64,000 nt of DNA from Streptomyces daqingensis (lineage in GTDB: Bacteria > Actinomycetota > Actinomycetes > Streptomycetales > Streptomycetaceae): assembly GCF_014645895.1 (NCBI RefSeq), contig NZ_BMMP01000004.1, positions 1-64,000 of the forward strand, read 5' to 3'. Positions within the stretch are counted from its first letter, which is position 1, and each line of letters begins with the position of its first letter. This document shows positions 40,877 to 48,814 of this stretch, piece by piece. Made by a program: the position numbers and the translations under genes. Under the pieces are notes generated by a model. The model did no database searches. It had not been told where the DNA came from and worked only from the letters and a program-made list of their open reading frames with translations.

Positions 40877-43800
40877 GTGGCATCCGCGCACGGCCCGGGA
40901 GAGCAGAGCACCGCCGGCTACGGACCCGGTGCGTACGAGGAGGCGCCGCACGACGGCGTCGCGACGTACGAGCACGGGAACGGGACGTACGAGCACGGGA
41001 ACGGGACGTACGAGCACGGGAACGGCGCCGCACCCTACGAGCACGGCGCCGGGACGTACGGGAACAGCACGCCGGAGACGGCGGCCGGCGCCGAAGTGCC
41101 GCACGCGGGCGGCGAGGTCACGCCGTCCGCCGCCGCGCCGTCAGCGGCGTACGGCACCGCCGCGTCCGCCACCGCGGAGCCCGCGGCCACGCCGTACGGC
41201 ACCGCCGCGTCCGATCCCGTCGTCGACGCGTTCGGCTCCCTCGGCGAACCGGCGGACAGCGACGGCCGGCGCAGCATGCCCCTCGAAGGTCCGCACGTGC
41301 TGTGGCTGGTGACGGCCGGGGCGATGGACCTGTTCGCCGTCGACGCCGCCGCGCAGGGGCACTGGCACTTCCTCGGCCGGCTGGAGGCGGGCACCCTCCT
41401 GCTCGGACCCGTCGAGGGCCCGGAGCACACCCTCGTCGGCAGGCCCCTGCGCGAATGCGGCCTGCGCCGCATCGAGTTGCGGGAGCTGTTCACGCCCGAG
41501 CACGACGCGTACGGCGCGACGTCCCCGTACGGAACCCCCTACGGCGCCGCCGGACACGGCGGGGGCGCCGCGACCCCGTCCGCGCTCGACACGGCCTTCG
41601 CACTTGGCGTCGGACGCGGCCTCCGCGTACTCCACGAGGCGCCCCTGGACGGCGAGGTGACGCCTGAGGCCGGGCACCCCGGCATCACCGGGGGCACGGA
41701 CGACGACGAGATCCAGTGGATGCGCCTGGAGCCCGGGAGCGTCCAGTACGGCGCCTTCTTCAGCCAGGAGGCCGCGTCGCAGCTCCTGGTCGACGGCCGG
41801 GCCTGGCAGCGCATGGTGGACCAGCAGTTCCGGCTGCTCTCCGCCCTGGACCGCTGGATCGAGCGGCTGGAGCGCGCCCACGAGGACCGTACGGCCGCCG
41901 GCATCGAGGCCGGCGAGACGGTACGGGCCCAGGCCGACCAGGCGCTGCTGGCCTCCATCGGCACCACGGGGAAGGGCGCTGCCGAAGCCGCCCGCGCCAC
42001 GGACGACGACACGCTCACCGTCGCCCGGCTCGCCGCCGGTGCCGCCGGGATCAAGCTCTCCGCCCCGGAGGAGAGCAGCTCGACGGGCGACCGCACCAAC
42101 CCCGTGGAGCGCATCGCGCTCGCCTCACGGGTCCGTACCCGCGTCGTCAAACTGGACGGCCGCTGGTGGCGGCGGAACGCGGGCCCGCTGGTGGGGCACC
42201 GTTCGGGAAGCGGCGCTCCGGTGGCGCTGCTGTGGCGCCGCGGCCGGTACGAGGCGGTGGACGCCTCGGGCGAGCGCGTCCGGATCGGCCGGTCCGCGGC
42301 GGGCCGGTTCGAGCCGCGTGCCGTGATGTTCTACCGGCCGCTGCCCGAAGAGCCCCTCAACGCCTGGCAGTTGCTCCGCTTCACGCTCCGGGGCACCCGC
42401 ATGGACGTACGGAACCTGGCACTGGGCGGCCTGGTCGCCGTCGGCCTGGGCGCGCTGGTGCCCATCGCGACGGGCCAGGTGCTGGGCGAGTACGTGCCCA
42501 ACGCGGAGACGTCCCTCATCACCCAGGTCTCGCTGGCGATCGTGCTCAGCAGCCTCGTGTCCGCCGCGTTCATGCTGCTGCAGAACATCTCGATCCTGCG
42601 CATGGAGGGCCGCGTCGAGGCAGCCCTGCAGCCCGCCGTGTGGGACCGGCTGCTCCGGCTGCCGACCAAGTTCTTCGCCGAACGCTCCACCGGTGAACTG
42701 GCGAGCGCCGCCATGGGCATCAGCACCATGCGGCGTGTGATGTCCGGTGTCGGGCCGATCGCCGTGCAGGCGTGCACCGTCGGCACGATGAACCTGGTGC
42801 TGCTGCTCTTCTACAGCGTGCCGCTCGCGCTGATGGCGGTGGGCCTGCTGATCGTCATCGCGGGCGCGTTCTTCGGCATGGGCGTGTGGCAGCTGCGCTG
42901 GCAGAGCCGGCTCGTCGACCTCAACAACAAGCTCAACAACCAGGCGTTCCAGACGCTGCGCGGTCTGCCGAAACTGCGCGTCGCGGCAGCGGAGAGCTTC
43001 GCCTACGCGGCCTGGGCACGGGAGTTCGCCCGCAGCAGGGAGCTGCAGCAGCGCGTCGGCCGGATCAAGAACTGGACGACGGTGCTCAACTCGGTCTACC
43101 TGCCGCTCTGTTCGCTCATCATGTTCATGCTGCTGGCGGGCCCGGCCCGGGGCAGCCTCTCCGCCGCGGGCTTCCTCACGTTCAACACCGCCGTGACGAT
43201 GATGCTGACGTCGGTGACGCAGCTGACCAACTCGCTGATCTCCGCCGCCTCGGCGCTGCCGATGTTCGAGAAGGTCAAGCCGGTGCTGCACGAACCCACC
43301 GAGGTGCGCGGCGGCAGCTCCCAGCCCGGCGCGCTGTCCGGCGCCGTCGAGGCCAGGCAGCTCTCCTTCCGCTACAGCGACGACGGGCCGCTGACGCTCG
43401 ACGACGTCTCGTTCCGCGTGGAGCCGGGCGAGTTCGTCGCGGTCGTCGGCGCGAGCGGCTGCGGCAAGTCGACGCTGCTGCGGCTCCTCATCGGCTTCGA
43501 GAAGCCCGTGTCCGGCAGCGTCCTGTACGACGGGCAGGACCTCGCCGCCCTCGACCAGTCCGCGGTCCGGCGGCAGTGCGGTGTGGTGCTGCAGAACGCG
43601 CAGCCGTTCGTCGGCTCGATCCTCGACTCCATCTGCGGAGCGGAGATCTACTCCCACGAGGAGGCGTGGGAGGCCGCCGAGATGGCGGGGCTGGCCGAGG
43701 ACATCAAACGCATGCCGATGGGCATGCACACCGTCCTCTCCGACGGCGGGGCCGCCGTCTCCGGCGGGCAGCGGCAGCGTCTGATGATCGCCCAGGCCCT

Positions 43801-44059
43801 CATCCGGCGGCCGCGCATCCTCTACTTCGACGAGGCCACCAGCGCGCTCGACAACGAGACGCAGCGCATCGTCAGCGAGAGCACGCGCAAGCTGCGGGCG
43901 ACGCGCATCGTCATCGCCCACCGCCTGTCGACGGTCATGGACGCGGACAGGGTGCTGGTCATGTCGGCGGGACGCGTCGTGCAGCAGGGCACACCCGCCG
44001 AGCTGCTGGCCGACACCGCGGGCCAGTTCCACGCCCTGGTGCGGCGCCAGATCCACTGA
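40877..44059 (+). CDS. NHLM ABC transporter, second ATP-binding permease
   Basis: A 1060-residue ABC protein. Residues 1-130 are low-complexity, with three exact TYEHGNG units. A cNMP-binding-like domain (HVLWLVTAGAMDLFAV and after) and a long cytoplasmic region precede six membrane helices (about 505-790). The ATPase has VGASGCGKSTLL, VSGGQRQRLMIAQAL and ILYFDEATSALD. It is the non-peptidase NHLM ABC partner that accompanies the C39 exporter. The start is one base after the previous stop. How the two ABC proteins divide the work is unknown for the family. Confidence 0.92.
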   Translation: MASAHGPGEQSTAGYGPGAYEEAPHDGVATYEHGNGTYEHGNGTYEHGNGAAPYEHGAGTYGNSTPETAAGAEVPHAGGEVTPSAAAPSAAYGTAASATAEPAATPYGTAASDPVVDAFGSLGEPADSDGRRSMPLEGPHVLWLVTAGAMDLFAVDAAAQGHWHFLGRLEAGTLLLGPVEGPEHTLVGRPLRECGLRRIELRELFTPEHDAYGATSPYGTPYGAAGHGGGAATPSALDTAFALGVGRGLRVLHEAPLDGEVTPEAGHPGITGGTDDDEIQWMRLEPGSVQYGAFFSQEAASQLLVDGRAWQRMVDQQFRLLSALDRWIERLERAHEDRTAAGIEAGETVRAQADQALLASIGTTGKGAAEAARATDDDTLTVARLAAGAAGIKLSAPEESSSTGDRTNPVERIALASRVRTRVVKLDGRWWRRNAGPLVGHRSGSGAPVALLWRRGRYEAVDASGERVRIGRSAAGRFEPRAVMFYRPLPEEPLNAWQLLRFTLRGTRMDVRNLALGGLVAVGLGALVPIATGQVLGEYVPNAETSLITQVSLAIVLSSLVSAAFMLLQNISILRMEGRVEAALQPAVWDRLLRLPTKFFAERSTGELASAAMGISTMRRVMSGVGPIAVQACTVGTMNLVLLLFYSVPLALMAVGLLIVIAGAFFGMGVWQLRWQSRLVDLNNKLNNQAFQTLRGLPKLRVAAAESFAYAAWAREFARSRELQQRVGRIKNWTTVLNSVYLPLCSLIMFMLLAGPARGSLSAAGFLTFNTAVTMMLTSVTQLTNSLISAASALPMFEKVKPVLHEPTEVRGGSSQPGALSGAVEARQLSFRYSDDGPLTLDDVSFRVEPGEFVAVVGASGCGKSTLLRLLIGFEKPVSGSVLYDGQDLAALDQSAVRRQCGVVLQNAQPFVGSILDSICGAEIYSHEEAWEAAEMAGLAEDIKRMPMGMHTVLSDGGAAVSGGQRQRLMIAQALIRRPRILYFDEATSALDNETQRIVSESTRKLRATRIVIAHRLSTVMDADRVLVMSAGRVVQQGTPAELLADTAGQFHALVRRQIH
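40964..41025 (+). repeat. 21-bp in-frame repeat, three copies
   Basis: ACGTACGAGCACGGGAACGG plus G repeated three times (40964-40984, 40985-41005, 41006-41025) encodes TYEHGNG units; a diverged fourth follows. Identity of the copies suggests recent expansion. Confidence 0.9.
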
Positions 44060-44093
44060 GCGGGGTGCCGCCGCGCCGCCCGCCCGCGGACGC

Positions 44094-44675
44094 TCACCGC
44101 TTCCGGCTGTACCTGCGGACGAGCACTCCGTTGCCGAACGCGCGCACCGAATCGGGCACGAACTCCGTGAGCCGGAACTCCGAGCCGAACATGGGCATTC
44201 CGGAGCCGAGCACCACCGGGTAGGTCTTCAGCACGAGTTCGTCGATCTCGTCGAGCAGCTGGCCCGCGACGTCGGAGCCCCCGCACAGGTAGACGCCCAT
44301 CCCGTCCTCCCGCTTGAGTGCGCGGATCCTCTCCGCCAGGTCGCCGGAGACGATCTCCACCGAGGGGTCGGGCGACGTCCCGATGCTGCGCGAGGCGACG
44401 AGCTGGCGCATGTGCGCGTACGGGCTCGTGACGCCCTCCGCCAGCGCCAGGTCGTAGCTCGCGCGGCCCTGGATCACCGTGTCGAACTCCTTGTTCTCCA
44501 GGTCGTCCAGGCCGAGCGCGCGGCGGCCGGCGGTGGGCAGCGTCTCCGGGAACTCCGCCTTGAGGAACTCGAAGTACTCCTCGTCCACGTAGTCGGTGAA
44601 GAAGCCCGCCTCCCCTCCGGGGGCGCCGATGAAGCCGTCGATGGACACGGCGGCGAAGTAGGTCAGTTTCCGCAA
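44094..44675 (-). CDS. dihydrofolate reductase family protein
   Basis: A 193-residue RibD/DHFR-fold reductase: RKLTYFAAVSIDGFIGAPGG at the start, FDTVIQGRASYDLAL, VYLCGGSDVAGQLLDEIDEL and VVLGSGMPMFG. Members reduce unknown substrates with NADPH. The TTG at 44675 is preferred as GAGGGAG lies five bases before it; longer frames run into the divergent TetR gene. A 10-bp inverted repeat lies between the two genes, so the TetR protein is its likely repressor. Confidence 0.87.
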   Translation of the reverse strand: MRKLTYFAAVSIDGFIGAPGGEAGFFTDYVDEEYFEFLKAEFPETLPTAGRRALGLDDLENKEFDTVIQGRASYDLALAEGVTSPYAHMRQLVASRSIGTSPDPSVEIVSGDLAERIRALKREDGMGVYLCGGSDVAGQLLDEIDELVLKTYPVVLGSGMPMFGSEFRLTEFVPDSVRAFGNGVLVRRYSRKR

Positions 44676-44727
44676 GGCGACTCCCTCGGTCGTGGGCGTG
44701 GGGTTCGCCGCGCGGGCTGCGTCGGTA

Positions 44728-44765
44728 GAACCACTACGGTTAGAGTGCTTCGCCTGTAGTGGTTC
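44728..44765. promoter_or_regulatory. inverted repeat between DHFR-like and TetR genes
   Basis: GAACCACTAC (44728-44737) and its exact complement GTAGTGGTTC (44756-44765), 18 bases apart. A TAGAGT -10-like sequence lies between them (44741-44746). Likely TetR operator for the divergent promoters. Confidence 0.6.
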
Positions 44766-44870
44766 CCGCAAGGCGTTTTCGGCGCGGGGCGTTCCGGGCG
44801 CAGGGCATCGAGGGCGCCAGGCGTCCGGCGCGACGCGTCGTGGACGCACACCCGAGGGAGGAGAACGCGC

Positions 44871-45449
44871 GTGGTCAGCAACCCGCGGCGCAGGACGGCA
44901 CTCGTCGACGCCGCGATCGAGGTCCTGGCACGCGAGGGTGCCCGCGGTCTGACCTTCCGGGCCGTCGACTCCGAGGCGGGCGTCCCCGCCGGCACCGCGT
45001 CCAACTACTTCACCTCCAGGGACGACCTGCTCACCCAGGCAGGCGGCCGCATCCGGGTGCGGATGACCCCGGACCCGGCCGAGGTCGCCCGCGCCCTGGG
45101 CTCGGCGCCGCCGCGCCGCGAGCTCGTCGCGGAGCTGATGCGGTGGCTGGTGCGCCGCATGGCCGAGGAGCGCACCGGCTATCTGGCGATGCTCGAACTG
45201 CGCCTGGAGGCGACGCGCAGACCCGCGCTGCGGAGCGAACTCACCCGCACCGTCCGCGCCGACCTCGACGAGAACGTGCGCGTCCACCTCGATGCCGGGC
45301 TCCCCGGCGACGCGGACACCGTGCTCGTCCTCTACCTGGCGATGACGGGGCTGCTGCTGGAGCAGCTCACGCTGCCCGGGATGCTCTCCGACGGCGAGGT
45401 GGACGAGCTGGTGGAGACAGTCGTCGACAGGGTCCTTCCCCGGCGCTGA
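44871..45449 (+). CDS. TetR family transcriptional regulator
   Basis: A 192-residue repressor. The N-terminal HTH is ALVDAAIEVLAREGARGLTF, AGVPAGTASNYFTSRDDLL (residues about 10-55). The C-terminal half is the helical ligand and dimer domain (LVAELMRWLVRRMAEERTGY and after). GTG start with GGGAGGAG eight bases upstream. It is divergent from the DHFR-like reductase and probably controls it through the inverted repeat between them. Ligand unknown. Confidence 0.9.
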   Translation: MVSNPRRRTALVDAAIEVLAREGARGLTFRAVDSEAGVPAGTASNYFTSRDDLLTQAGGRIRVRMTPDPAEVARALGSAPPRRELVAELMRWLVRRMAEERTGYLAMLELRLEATRRPALRSELTRTVRADLDENVRVHLDAGLPGDADTVLVLYLAMTGLLLEQLTLPGMLSDGEVDELVETVVDRVLPRR

Positions 45450-45632
45450 CTCCGCAGGCGCCCGCAGAAGCCCGGTGGCGGCCGCACCGCCGGGCGCCCG
45501 CGAGGGGCCGGATCGAACAGCGGGCCGGTGCCGGGCGGGGTGTGACCCGCGCGTGATCGAACGCGGGCCCTCGTCGCGGTGAAGAGGCCGCCCAGACGGT
45601 GTCCCGCCGTCGCCGGCCGCTGTTGCCCCGGC

Positions 45633-46070
45633 ATGGGAAACACGTCATTCATCCTCGTCCGCGACGCGCAGCGCGACGAACTCACCGGTCCCTCCACCCA
45701 GTTCGCGGAGCTGACGGGCGCCTACTGGTTGGAGCCGATCTACGCCCGGCTCGCGAACGAGTGGAGCCGCCAGGGCAGGACCGTCCCCGGCGCGCAGTCG
45801 GGACGGCTGCGGCTGCTGACCGACGGGGCAGCCGAGCCGGTGCCGCCCGACGAAGCGGAACGGGCGTCCGGGGAGACGGCGGGCGAACCCGGACGGCGTC
45901 CGCAGCCGAGGAACCTGACGCTCGAACCGGCCCCGCTCGCGGGAGTCACCGTGCTGCCGGGTCGCGCCTCGCGGAGCGGCCGGGACGGGCACGGCGCGGA
46001 CGGCGTCCGCGAGCCCGGACGGCCGCGCACGGACCCGGAGGACGACGGCAGCGGCAGCGGATCCGCGTGA
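45633..46070 (+). CDS. hypothetical protein
   Basis: A 145-residue frame with an ordered-looking start (GNTSFILVRDAQRDELTGPS, then AYWLEPIYARLANEWSRQGR) and a disordered Gly/Arg/Asp-rich end. No family recognised. It has no clear ribosome binding site. Third-position G/C is consistent with coding, but the strand choice is not certain. Confidence 0.45.
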   Translation: MGNTSFILVRDAQRDELTGPSTQFAELTGAYWLEPIYARLANEWSRQGRTVPGAQSGRLRLLTDGAAEPVPPDEAERASGETAGEPGRRPQPRNLTLEPAPLAGVTVLPGRASRSGRDGHGADGVREPGRPRTDPEDDGSGSGSA

Positions 46071-46383
46071 ACCACCGCCCCGGTGTGCCCGCGCACGGGC
46101 GGCGCGGTGCACACGCGGGCTCGCGTACGGGCGAGCGTGCGGACCCGCAGGACGGCCCCGGGCGCGCATGCGGGTCCGCCCGCGGGCGGACGTACCACCG
46201 GTGGGCCGCCGGAGAGGCGGTCCCTCCGTCTGCGGTCCGGCATAGCTCGTTCGAGTCAATGTGCCGTCCGGTGCGCGACGCGTCCCCCCTGTCCCGCGTT
46301 GGCGGGCCAAAAGACTGCCGTAAGGCCCCGCTCGCAACCAGTCACCGCCCGTCCCGCCCGTAAACCGCGTCCAGGGAGTCTCC
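46071..46383. other. intergenic region, nothing recognised
   Basis: 313 bp before the inhibitor gene. It contains a less GC-rich patch near 46305-46325 that may be the promoter, but no clear -35/-10 pair. Confidence 0.4.
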
Positions 46384-46833
46384 ATGCACCTCCGCCGCCT
46401 CGCCGTCACCGCGACCGCTGCCGCCGCTCTGACCGTCGCCCCGCAGACACTCGCCCAGGCAGTCCCGGGCGCCGCGGAGCACCGCCCCGCCGACCACCTC
46501 ACCGTCACCGTCGCCGACTCCGGCCGCGCCGCCACCGACGGCACCTTCGAGCTCTCCTGCCACCCCACGTCCGGCGACCACCCGCGCGCAGAAGCCGCGT
46601 GCGACGGGCTGGACGAGCGGACGACCTGGGGCAAGGACCCGTTCGCCCCGATCGGCAGCGGCACGCGCTGCACCATGCAGTACGGCGGCCCGGTCAGCGC
46701 GCACGTCCGCGGATGGTGGGCCGGGAAGCGCGTGAACGCCCACTTCAACCGGGAGAACGGCTGCGAGATGAAGCGCTGGGACTCGCTCGTACCGCTGCTG
46801 CCCCGCACGAGCATCCAGTCGCAGCAGATGTGA
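46384..46833 (+). CDS. subtilisin inhibitor-like secreted protein
   Basis: A 149-residue SSI-family serine protease inhibitor. It has a signal peptide (HLRRLAVTATAAAALTVAPQ) and the SSI core LTVTVADSG, FELSCHPTSGDHPRAEAACD, RCTMQYGGPVSAHVRGWWAG and NGCEMKRW, with the four conserved cysteines. The reactive loop aligns at CTMQYGGP, placing Met at P1 and so favouring subtilisin-like targets. These are typical Streptomyces extracellular protease regulators. GGGAG is present before the ATG. Confidence 0.93.
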   Translation: MHLRRLAVTATAAAALTVAPQTLAQAVPGAAEHRPADHLTVTVADSGRAATDGTFELSCHPTSGDHPRAEAACDGLDERTTWGKDPFAPIGSGTRCTMQYGGPVSAHVRGWWAGKRVNAHFNRENGCEMKRWDSLVPLLPRTSIQSQQM

Positions 46834-47151
46834 ACGGGCCGGCCCGCGCGTGAACCGGGTCCCGTGAACCGGGCTCTCCGGTACGGGAGTTGAGCCCTCC
46901 GCCCCCCGGCCGGCCCGTCCCGTCGCCCCCTCAGCCCCTCCCCCGGAGCCGGGCGTGCGGCTCGCAGCCGCCCGCCCGGCTCCTCCCTGTGCGCGCTCCG
47001 CGCGAGCCGCAGTGCGAGCCCGGACCTCCGGCCCCGGCAAGGCGCTAGCCTGTCGCTCCTGCCGCTCCGCGAGGCGGCCCGCGCCCCGGGGCCGAACGCC
47101 GGGGCGCCGAGCGGCACACGGGGCGAGCGGGCACACAGGGGGGAGCAGGCA
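46834..47151. other. intergenic region, nothing recognised
   Basis: 318 bp with a weak inverted repeat near 46875-46890 and the GGGGGAG ribosome binding site of the next gene at its end. A TAGCCT at about 47047 could be a -10. Confidence 0.35.
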
Positions 47152-48312
47152 GTGGCACTGGTACCCGGGGCAGCGGACCGCCCTGCTCTCGAAGAGGCCG
47201 CGCGCTTCCTGCGCGGCGCGGGCGTCGACCCGGACGGCGTCGTCTCCCTGGAGCCGATGACCGGGGGCTCCTACAACACCCTCCACCGGGTGCGCACCGC
47301 GGACGGCACCTGCCTCGTACTCAAGACGGCGCCGCCGGAGTGCGGCCCGCGCCTGCAGTACGAGCAGCGGCTGCTGGACGGTGAAGCCGCCTATTACCGG
47401 GCCGCCGCCCGCTGCGGCGGCGTGCCCGTGCCCCGTGTCGTGCACGCCGGGACGCACCCGACGGGCCCGGACGGAACGGCCCACGCGGCCCTGCTGATGA
47501 CGCGGTGCCCGGGAACCGCGTGGAGCGACGTCTCCAGCGGTCTGACCGGCGGGGAACGCTCGGCGCTGCGCCGGTCCCTCGGTGGGATGATCGCCCGCGT
47601 CCACACCGTCCAGGGGCCGCGGTTCGGATATCCGGCGCAGCCGCCGTCGGCGGGCGTCCCCCCGGCCGGCTGGCGGGAGGTGTTCGCGGCGATGCTCCGG
47701 GCGCTGCTGGAGGACGCCGAACGGTACGCGGCCCCGCTCCCCCTGCCCGTCCCGGCACTGCACACGCGCCTCGCCCGGGCCCTGCCCGCGCTCGACCACG
47801 TGCACCGCCCGGTGCCGGTGCACTTCGACCTGTGGGAGGGCAACGTCCTGCTCGACGGCCCACCCGGCAGCCGGTACGTGAGCGGGATAGTCGACGGCGA
47901 GCGGATGTTCTGGGGAGATCCGCTGGCCGACTTCCCGTCCCTCCAGCTCTTCGGCCGGGCGGAGGACGACCCGGACCTGATGGCCGGCTACCGTGCCGGC
48001 TCTCCCGGCGGCGGACCCGACCTCGGCGACGAGGCCGTACGCACCCGGCTCGCCCTCTACCGCTGCTACCTCTACCTGATCATGCTCGTGGAGACGGTGC
48101 CGCGCGCCCCCGGGGAGGAGGCCGTGCGGCGGACCCACGCACACGCCGGGCCGGCGCTGCTGGAAGCCCTCGACGCGCTCCGTCCCGGCACCGGTCCCGC
48201 CACCGGCACGCCGGGGCCTCAGCCTGCGGTCCCATACCCCTCCTCCGCCCCCGGACCTACGCCCGAATACGGGGGGCAGCCGGGGAATCCGGGCCCGCAT
48301 CGGGCCCGTTGA
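47152..48312 (+). CDS. phosphotransferase family protein
   Basis: A 386-residue APH/fructosamine-kinase-like protein. It shows the nucleotide region MTGGSYNTLHRVRTADGT, the catalytic VPVHFDLWEGNVLLD and the metal motif IVDGERMFWGDPLADF. The C-terminal 35 residues are a Pro/Gly-rich tail. The substrate is unknown. The GTG at 47152 has GGGGGGAG seven bases upstream. It precedes the VOC gene in the same direction. Confidence 0.85.
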   Translation: MALVPGAADRPALEEAARFLRGAGVDPDGVVSLEPMTGGSYNTLHRVRTADGTCLVLKTAPPECGPRLQYEQRLLDGEAAYYRAAARCGGVPVPRVVHAGTHPTGPDGTAHAALLMTRCPGTAWSDVSSGLTGGERSALRRSLGGMIARVHTVQGPRFGYPAQPPSAGVPPAGWREVFAAMLRALLEDAERYAAPLPLPVPALHTRLARALPALDHVHRPVPVHFDLWEGNVLLDGPPGSRYVSGIVDGERMFWGDPLADFPSLQLFGRAEDDPDLMAGYRAGSPGGGPDLGDEAVRTRLALYRCYLYLIMLVETVPRAPGEEAVRRTHAHAGPALLEALDALRPGTGPATGTPGPQPAVPYPSSAPGPTPEYGGQPGNPGPHRAR

Positions 48313-48379
48313 CGTGCGCGAGGGGCACCGCACCGCTGCCGCCCGGGCAGCGGCCGCGGCCCGCCCGGAGGAGACAGCA

Positions 48380-48766
48380 ATGGCCGTACAGCTCAACCAC
48401 ACCATCGTCGCCGCCACCGACAAGAGGGCCTCGGCGGACTTCACCGCCTCACTGCTCGGACTCGAGGTGCAGCCGCAGTACGGGCCGTTCCTGCCCGTCG
48501 TCACCGCGAACGGCGTGGCCCTCGACTACATGGACGCCGGCGACGAGCCCGTCACGCCGCAGCACTACGCGTTCCTCGTCTCGGAGGAGGAGTTCGACGC
48601 CATCTTCGGCCGGATCAAGGAGGCCGGACTCACCTACTACGCGGACCCCCGGCGACAGCGCGTCAACGAGATCAACCGCAACGACGGCGGACGAGGGGTC
48701 TACTGGGCCGATCCCGACGGGCACTTCATGGAGATCATCACCCGTCCGTACGGCAGCGGCGGCTGA
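48380..48766 (+). CDS. VOC family protein
   Basis: A 128-residue glyoxalase/bleomycin-resistance fold protein with a single beta-alpha-beta-beta-beta pair: LNHTIVAATDKRASADFTAS, VALDYMDAG and VYWADPDGHFMEIITRPYG. Possible metal ligands are His in the first strand, the mid His (PQHYAFLV) and the last Glu. It may act on or bind a small molecule. GGAGGAG precedes the ATG. Confidence 0.88.
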   Translation: MAVQLNHTIVAATDKRASADFTASLLGLEVQPQYGPFLPVVTANGVALDYMDAGDEPVTPQHYAFLVSEEEFDAIFGRIKEAGLTYYADPRRQRVNEINRNDGGRGVYWADPDGHFMEIITRPYGSGG

Positions 48767-48814
48767 GCAGCCCCACCGTGGCGGGAGGCGCGCCGCACCC
48801 GTCCGCTTCAGGCG

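Noticed and set aside
38869..40911. 680-codon minus-strand frame opposite the C39 exporter
   Set aside because: Shadow of the ABC exporter; it has no recognisable domain.
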